In this document: positions 34,828-39,877 of the stretch, one piece after another
How the letters are laid out: each line of letters begins with the position of its first letter
How positions within the stretch are numbered: the first letter of the stretch is position 1
NCBI RefSeq assembly: GCF_020907245.1
Contig: NZ_JAJJWH010000042.1
Location: forward strand, 1-39,877
From: Pontibacter harenae
GTDB lineage: Bacteria; Bacteroidota; Bacteroidia; Cytophagales; Hymenobacteraceae
DNA: 39,877 nucleotides
Direction: 5' to 3'
The notes under the pieces: generated by a model
Told to the model about the DNA's origin: nothing
What the model saw: the letters and a program-made list of their open reading frames with translations, nothing else
Databases searched by the model: none
Made by a program: the position numbers and the translations under genes

Positions 34828-36120
34828 ATGCTGGATAAACTGAAGTTAAGTGTAGTAACTACTTTGTTGCTGGTTTTCAGTTCAAGTGTGTTAGTGGCAC
34901 AGAACTTGAAAAAAGAATTTCCTAAGTCCTTTACGGTTACGGTAAGCAACCTAGTGGACCAGCAGCGTACAGATGTGATGGTGCTGTTGCATGAAAATGA
35001 TTTAGAGAAACTGGCTCCTGCCTTCAACCCTAAAGCCTTTGTAGTACTAAATGGGAAGCAGGAAGTAGCCAGCCAGTACAATCTAAAAGATACAGAACAG
35101 GCAGGCCTTGTGGTACTGCTGGATGAAATAGGAGCGAAGGCTTCTAAAAAACTGACTATACGCTACAACGAAAGCGGAGAAAATAAACGCAACTATACCA
35201 AACGTACGCAGGCAGAACTATCTCATAAAGTAGGGGGAAGCTTTGAGGGGAAAAAGTATACAGGTGGTACTTTTCAGAACGTAGATTCTCTTCGTATACC
35301 CGACCAAGTGACAGATCACTCGTTTTATGTGCGTTATGAGGGGCCAGGTTGGGAATCGGATAAAGTTGGCTATCGCTTTTACCTGGACTGGCGTAACGGC
35401 ACAGATGTATTTGGAAAAAGAACTAGCGACATGGTGCTGCAAAACGTGGGGCAGGATGGTTATGATTCTTATCACAACCTGCAGCCCTGGGGCATGGATG
35501 TATTGAAAGTAGGTAAATCGTTGGGAGTAGGTACGCTGGCAATGTTTCATGAGGGCGCTGCTAACCGTGTAGCCGAAACAGATAGCATGATCAGCGTAAT
35601 TGCCGAGAACGGACCTGTTTATTCTTCTATCCGCACAAACTATTACGGTTGGAAAGTAGCAGGCCTGGAGATGGATGTGCATTCTTTGATTAGCATACAC
35701 GCGGGCAGCAGACTTACGCACCACCAGGTAGAAGTAACAGGTGACTCCCCGCAAAACCTGAGCACAGGACTGATTAAAGACAAAAAAGCAAAGTTGTTTA
35801 CGAGCAAAGGCGGCAGCGGGCAATGGGGCTATATAGCAACCTACGGCAAGCAAAGCCTGAACGGTGACGGCGACAATCTAGGCATTGCAGTGCTTTTCAG
35901 ACCTTCAGACTTGATGGAAATAACAGCAGATGCAAATAGCCATGTGGTACAACTAAAGCCAAATGCCAACAAAGTAGAATACTATTATTTGGCGGCTTGG
36001 GAATTGGAACCAGAAGGTATCAGGACAGAAGAAGAGTTTATAAAGTACTTGAACAAAACAGCCGTAGAATTGGCTAATCCTGTGCAAGTGAAATTGCCAA
36101 AAGGTGTAGCTTCATTCTGA
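34828..36120 (+). CDS. DUF4861 domain-containing exported protein
   Basis: A 430-residue protein with a Sec signal peptide (1-24, SVLVAQ) and no lipobox, so probably periplasmic. It resembles DUF4861 proteins of polysaccharide utilisation loci: VRYEGPGWESDKVGYRFYLD then DVFGKRTSDMVLQNVG, SYHNLQPWGMDVLKVGKSLGVG and YYYLAAWELEPEGIRTEEEF. It looks beta-rich, and the substrate contacts of the family are not known to me. Position between two pectate lyases and co-orientation with CE8 and GH105 suggest a role on pectic oligosaccharides, perhaps as an enzyme. I do not assign a reaction. Confidence 0.8.
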   Translation: MLDKLKLSVVTTLLLVFSSSVLVAQNLKKEFPKSFTVTVSNLVDQQRTDVMVLLHENDLEKLAPAFNPKAFVVLNGKQEVASQYNLKDTEQAGLVVLLDEIGAKASKKLTIRYNESGENKRNYTKRTQAELSHKVGGSFEGKKYTGGTFQNVDSLRIPDQVTDHSFYVRYEGPGWESDKVGYRFYLDWRNGTDVFGKRTSDMVLQNVGQDGYDSYHNLQPWGMDVLKVGKSLGVGTLAMFHEGAANRVAETDSMISVIAENGPVYSSIRTNYYGWKVAGLEMDVHSLISIHAGSRLTHHQVEVTGDSPQNLSTGLIKDKKAKLFTSKGGSGQWGYIATYGKQSLNGDGDNLGIAVLFRPSDLMEITADANSHVVQLKPNANKVEYYYLAAWELEPEGIRTEEEFIKYLNKTAVELANPVQVKLPKGVASF

Positions 36121-36168
36121 AAATTGAAGAGATAGCTGACCTCAATACACAAGTATTAATAGCAGGAA

Positions 36169-37590
36169 ATGATTAAAAGCAATATAAGGCAAAAGGTAAA
36201 TTCGGTTAGTTTAGTTTTACTGATGGCATGCTTTGCTGGCTGCTCACAGCAGCCAGCAAGCGTACCAACTACAGAAGAAACAGCAACTGTTGCTACTAAG
36301 CAACAACCTGAAAGCGGAAAACCTTTGGCTTTTCCTGGAGCAGAAGGCTTTGGAAAGCATACAACAGGTGGCCGTGGCGGGCAGGTGGTAGTTGTTACTA
36401 ACCTTAACGATGATGGCCCAGGCAGCTTACGCGAAGCTATTCGCAAGAAAGGCCCTCGTATCATTGTGTTTGCCGTGTCAGGTTACATTAACCTGGAGTC
36501 GACATTGGATATAAACAATCCTGATATTACCATTGCAGGACAATCGGCGCCTGGTGACGGGATTACACTGCGCTATTACCCTGTGAACATAAAAGCCGAT
36601 AACGTGATTGTGCGCTACATGCGTTTTAGAATGGGCGACATATCAGGAATTCAAGATGATGCTTTAGGTGGTAACAAAGGGAAACATAACATTATCGTAG
36701 ATCATTGCTCTATGGGTTGGGCAACTGATGAGAGTGCTTCATTTTACCGCAATACAAATTTCACGCTGCAGTGGAGTATCATCGCAGAGAGCCTGAACCA
36801 GTCGGTGCATGAAAAAGGAGACCATGGGTATGGTGGCATATGGGGAGGTAAAGGCGCAACCTTCCACCATAACCTAATTGCTAGCCATATGAGCCGCATG
36901 CCGCGCTTCAGCGGTTCTAAGACTACACCCAATACGCCCGATGAGCTGGTAGACTTTAGAAATAATGTAATTTATAACTGGGGCGGAAACAGCGTGTACG
37001 GTGGCGAAAAGGGAAAGTACAACATGGTGAACAACTATTATAAGCCTGGCCCAGCCACACCAGATTCGAAGAAAGACCGTTTGCTGGAGCCTTATCAACC
37101 TTATGGAGCCTTTTACATAGCTGGCAACGTAATGGAGGGCAACACAGAAGTTTCGCAGAATAATAAACTAGGCGTAAGTGCCGATCATCCTGATTCTGCC
37201 GTGGTTGCCAGTGAATTCAAGGTGGAGGCAGTGCGGGAGCAGTCTGCTAAAGAGGCTTATGAGCTGGTATTGGCACATGCAGGAGCCAGCTATAGACGCG
37301 ATAAAGTGGACGAGCGGGTGTTACAGTATGTGCGAGAAAATAACCCTTCCAGCGGTGAAAACAAAAACGGTATCATCGACTCACAGGAGGATGTTGGAGG
37401 CTGGCCAGAGCTGAAATCAGCGCCAGCGCCAGAAGATAAAGATCAGGATGGTATGCCTGATGAGTGGGAGCGCCAGCATAAACTAAATCCTTCCAGTGCC
37501 GACGATGCTACTGCCTACACGTTGGATAAGCAGTACACGAACATCGAAGTGTACCTGAATGGCCTTGTAGATAGAAAGGAAAAATTATGA
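36169..37590 (+). CDS. Pectate lyase, PL1 family (second copy), lipoprotein
   Basis: A 473-residue PL1 lyase with lipobox FAGC and Cys25. CSQQPASVP has no acidic surface-export signal, unlike the first copy, so it is probably periplasm-facing. The beta-helix begins LAFPGAEGFGKHTTGGRGG and shows TIAGQSAPGDGITL, RYMRFRMGDISG, DHCSMGWATDE and FHHNLIASHMSRMPRFSG, with the likely catalytic Arg in the latter. It ends in a calcium-binding motif, DKDQDGMPDEWERQHKLNP. A Shine-Dalgarno-like AGCAGGAA precedes the ATG. Its stop overlaps the CE8 start (ATGA at 37587), so the two are translationally coupled. It probably cuts imported oligomers. Confidence 0.92.
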   Translation: MIKSNIRQKVNSVSLVLLMACFAGCSQQPASVPTTEETATVATKQQPESGKPLAFPGAEGFGKHTTGGRGGQVVVVTNLNDDGPGSLREAIRKKGPRIIVFAVSGYINLESTLDINNPDITIAGQSAPGDGITLRYYPVNIKADNVIVRYMRFRMGDISGIQDDALGGNKGKHNIIVDHCSMGWATDESASFYRNTNFTLQWSIIAESLNQSVHEKGDHGYGGIWGGKGATFHHNLIASHMSRMPRFSGSKTTPNTPDELVDFRNNVIYNWGGNSVYGGEKGKYNMVNNYYKPGPATPDSKKDRLLEPYQPYGAFYIAGNVMEGNTEVSQNNKLGVSADHPDSAVVASEFKVEAVREQSAKEAYELVLAHAGASYRRDKVDERVLQYVRENNPSSGENKNGIIDSQEDVGGWPELKSAPAPEDKDQDGMPDEWERQHKLNPSSADDATAYTLDKQYTNIEVYLNGLVDRKEKL

Positions 37591-38528
37591 GAATAACAGT
37601 CACTATACTTTTTTTACTTGTCGCTTTCTTTGTGCAGGCGCAGCAAAAAAAACTGATGGTGGCGCAGGATGGTAGCGGCGACTATTCTTCTGTGCAAGCT
37701 GCTGTAGATGCTGTGCCTGCTTTTCCGCTGGAGCGCATCGAGATTTTTATAAAAGATGGCGTATACGAGGAGAAGCTTATTATCCCTTCCTGGAAAACAA
37801 ACATCTCTTTTATAGGCGAAAGCAAGGACAACACCATTATCCGTTGGAATGACTACTCAGGTAAAGGCGACATAAACACCTTTACCTCTTATACGGTACT
37901 GGTGCAGGGCAATGATTTTCGGGCTGAGAATATCACTTTTGAGAACAATGCAGGAAGAGTAGGGCAGGCGGTAGCGCTGCACGTGGAGGCAGATCGTTGT
38001 GTATTCGAGAACTGCCGCATTATCGGCGACCAAGATACGCTTTACGCAGGTGTGGATAATAGCCGCCAGTATTATAAAAACTGCCACATAGAAGGTACCA
38101 CGGATTTCATTTTCGGGCCTGCCACAGCTGTGTTCGAAAACTGTACCATTCACTGCAAAAAGAATTCTTATATCACAGCCGCTTCTACGCCGCAGGGCCA
38201 AGCTTATGGTTTTGTTTTCCTGAACTGCACTGTTACCGCATCCGACGAAGCTCCTAAAGTATACCTGGGCCGTCCTTGGAGACCTTATGCCAAAACTATA
38301 TTTATCAACACCACGCTGGGCAACCACATCAGGCCCGAAGGTTGGCATAACTGGAGCAAACCCGATGCCGAGAAGACCGCGCTTTATGCTGAGTATAAAT
38401 CTAAAGGACCAGGTGCCAATGCAAAGGGGAGAGTGGCTTGGTCGCACCAGCTGAAGGCTAAGGATGTGAAGAAGTATAAACCGAATAACATACTGGCAGG
38501 AGACGATAACTGGTCGCCTGCGAAGTAA
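37587..38528 (+). CDS. Pectin methylesterase, CE8 family
   Basis: Removes methyl esters from homogalacturonan so that pectate lyases can act. A 313-residue protein with a Sec signal peptide (about 1-19, VQAQQ), so secreted to the periplasm. The CE8 motifs are complete: GQAVALHVE (Gln127), GDQDTLYAG (catalytic Asp150), GTTDFIFG (second catalytic Asp173) and YLGRPWRPY (Arg229, Trp231). The right-handed beta-helix length matches bacterial CE8 single-domain enzymes. Its ATG overlaps the stop of the second PL1 by 4 bp, with AAAGGA a few bases upstream. Confidence 0.96.
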   Translation: MRITVTILFLLVAFFVQAQQKKLMVAQDGSGDYSSVQAAVDAVPAFPLERIEIFIKDGVYEEKLIIPSWKTNISFIGESKDNTIIRWNDYSGKGDINTFTSYTVLVQGNDFRAENITFENNAGRVGQAVALHVEADRCVFENCRIIGDQDTLYAGVDNSRQYYKNCHIEGTTDFIFGPATAVFENCTIHCKKNSYITAASTPQGQAYGFVFLNCTVTASDEAPKVYLGRPWRPYAKTIFINTTLGNHIRPEGWHNWSKPDAEKTALYAEYKSKGPGANAKGRVAWSHQLKAKDVKKYKPNNILAGDDNWSPAK

Positions 38529-38550
38529 TAAAAACAAGAAAAGAAATACC

Positions 38551-39789
38551 ATGAAAATTACCCAATATGCTGCTTTACTAGTACTTGTGCTATTTGCCGC
38601 TTCCTGTGGTTCTAAAACTACCCCTGTTGTATCCAACACCGTACAAGAATCTCCGTCAGGCAAGCCATACTCTGTCTGGATGGCCGATTCCGACATTAAG
38701 CGGAACCCCGAAGGCTGGATGATCGACTTTAGACCTCAGCCGAAGTGGGACTATACTCAAGGGCTTTTTGCCAGCGCTATTGAGCGGGTGTATGAAAAGA
38801 CAGGTGATCAGAAATACCTGAATTACATCAAGGCTTTTGCCGATACCATGATCAGCGAAGATGGCAGCATCATGACCTATAAGAAAACCGATTACAACAT
38901 AGACCGTGTAAATCCTGGCAAGTTCCTGATAGAGTTATATAAGGAGACGGGGGACGAAAAGTATAAATTGGCGGTAGAAGAACTGCGCGACCAGATGCGT
39001 ACCCACCCGCGCACTTCAGAGGGTGGCTTCTGGCACAAAAAAATCTACCCCAGCCAAATGTGGCTCGACGGCCTATACATGGCTTCTCCGTTTCTGGCGC
39101 AATACGCGGTGGAGTTCGGAGAGCCCGCTTTGTTTGATGATGTGGCCAAGCAAATAACTTTGGTGGATAAATACACCTGGGATGCTGATAAAGGATTATG
39201 GCGGCACGGTTGGGACGAGAGCCGCGAGCAGAAATGGGCCGATCCGCAAACAGGTCAGGCGCCTAATGTATGGGGCCGTGCTATGGGCTGGTATGCAATG
39301 GCCTTAGTTGATGTGCTGGATTTTATGCCAAAAGATCACCCACAAAGAGATGAAGTGCTGCAGATTACGCAGAAGATGACCAAAGCCATTACGCAGTACC
39401 AGGATAAAGAAACTGGCCTGTGGTGGCAGGTAGTAGATATGGGCGGCAGAGAAGGCAACTATCGTGAAGCCTCCGCCTCCAGTATGTTCACTTACTTTTT
39501 GGTGAAAGCCGCCAAAAAAGGATACATCGATCAGAAGTACATGCAGGTGGCACAAAAAGGCTACAACGGTATTATAAATAACCTTATAGAGAAAAACCCT
39601 GACGGCACCATCAGCATTACGCAGGTATGCGCAGTGGCAGGCCTGGGTGGCAACCCCTATCGCAGCGGTAGCTACGAGTACTACATCAACGAAGAGCGCC
39701 GAAACAACGACCCCAAAGCGGTAGCGCCTTTTATAATGGCTTCGCTGGAGTTTGAAGAGTTAAATAAAACGGCTGCTGCTAAGAAGTAA
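38551..39789 (+). CDS. Unsaturated galacturonyl hydrolase, GH105 family
   Basis: Hydrolyses the unsaturated uronate at the non-reducing end of lyase products, giving the substrate that KduI acts on after ring opening. A 412-residue lipoprotein (lipobox AASC, Cys19) with GSKTTP after it, so no surface-export signal. The (alpha/alpha)6 barrel carries Asp118 in YNIDRVNPG and Asp173 in MWLDGLYMA, spaced 55 residues apart as are the catalytic Asp88 and Asp143 of B. subtilis YteR. HGWDES, VWGRAMGWYAMALVD and GSYEYYINEERRNNDPKAV are further GH88/GH105 motifs. GH88 is the alternative, but the pectin context favours GH105. Last gene in the window; 22 bp after CE8. Confidence 0.93.
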   Translation: MKITQYAALLVLVLFAASCGSKTTPVVSNTVQESPSGKPYSVWMADSDIKRNPEGWMIDFRPQPKWDYTQGLFASAIERVYEKTGDQKYLNYIKAFADTMISEDGSIMTYKKTDYNIDRVNPGKFLIELYKETGDEKYKLAVEELRDQMRTHPRTSEGGFWHKKIYPSQMWLDGLYMASPFLAQYAVEFGEPALFDDVAKQITLVDKYTWDADKGLWRHGWDESREQKWADPQTGQAPNVWGRAMGWYAMALVDVLDFMPKDHPQRDEVLQITQKMTKAITQYQDKETGLWWQVVDMGGREGNYREASASSMFTYFLVKAAKKGYIDQKYMQVAQKGYNGIINNLIEKNPDGTISITQVCAVAGLGGNPYRSGSYEYYINEERRNNDPKAVAPFIMASLEFEELNKTAAAKK

Positions 39790-39877
39790 AAAATTCCCTG
39801 TTTGAAAGGGGCAGGGGGATGAATAGCAAATTTGAAATCTGCTAGTGCGAGCTTTTAGCCTTATCTTGTTTCATAAC

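Noticed and set aside
35218..35853. Minus-strand open frame of 211 codons opposite the DUF4861 gene
   Set aside because: The translation is rich in Cys and His and lacks domain features. The + strand frame has a signal peptide, family motifs and operon context.
37857..38696. Minus-strand open frame of 279 codons opposite CE8 and the GH105 start
   Set aside because: It spans two well-supported genes with intact catalytic motifs and has no recognisable protein character.
39790..39877. Possible start of another gene or a terminator at the right edge
   Set aside because: The 88 bp show neither a clear open frame start nor a convincing hairpin.

Overview
The window looks like a chromosomal segment of an aerobic Bacteroidota, probably Cytophagales and plausibly a Hymenobacteraceae/Pontibacter-like organism. 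The evidence is a SusC/SusD pair, a T9SS type A sorting domain, GWxTD and DUF2723 proteins, weak Shine-Dalgarno signals, and promoter-like TAnnTTTG boxes. The lineage is inferred from protein style only; there is no rRNA or tRNA in the window.

Bases 1-15306 are mostly housekeeping genes. After a decayed universal-stress-protein-like remnant come a bestrophin-type channel, a very small T9SS-secreted protein, a DUF2723 membrane glycosyltransferase-like protein, a GWxTD lipoprotein and rlmB. A convergent pair for sugar-nucleotide and Kdo-precursor supply follows (manC, kdsD). Then come recQ, purD, a bacilliredoxin, one protein I do not recognise, and a TMEM220-family membrane protein. Strong hairpin terminators separate most of these units.

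Bases 15313-39789 form a large pectin (homogalacturonan) utilisation locus, split into two divergent arms around a 700-bp regulatory region (25780-26479). The right arm (+ strand) encodes the envelope machinery: SusC, SusD, a putative surface glycan-binding beta-helix lipoprotein, two PL1 pectate lyases flanking a DUF4861 protein, a CE8 pectin methylesterase and a GH105 unsaturated galacturonyl hydrolase. The left arm (- strand) encodes uptake and catabolism: kduI, kduD, a LacI-family regulator, uxaB, uxaC, kdgK, eda, then a TRAP transporter (dctP, dctQ, dctM).

The genes form a coherent pathway. Pectin is demethylated and cleaved by beta-elimination, oligomers pass through SusCD, and GH105 frees the unsaturated end residue. 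Monouronates are probably carried inward by the TRAP system. Unsaturated uronate goes through KduI and KduD to KDG, and KdgK and Eda convert KDG to pyruvate and glyceraldehyde-3-phosphate. Saturated galacturonate would enter by UxaC and UxaB, but the next enzyme, altronate dehydratase (UxaA), is not in the window.

Regulation is probably by the LacI-type protein. The divergent region holds three copies of a G(T/C)AATCGTTTGC-like element, one just downstream of a good promoter candidate for kduI. I see no IS element, CRISPR array, tRNA or rRNA, and no clearly new type of system. The most interesting points are the operator architecture, the two PL1 paralogs that differ in lipoprotein export signal, the DUF4861 protein between them, the lipoprotein TRAP binding protein, and the missing UxaA step.
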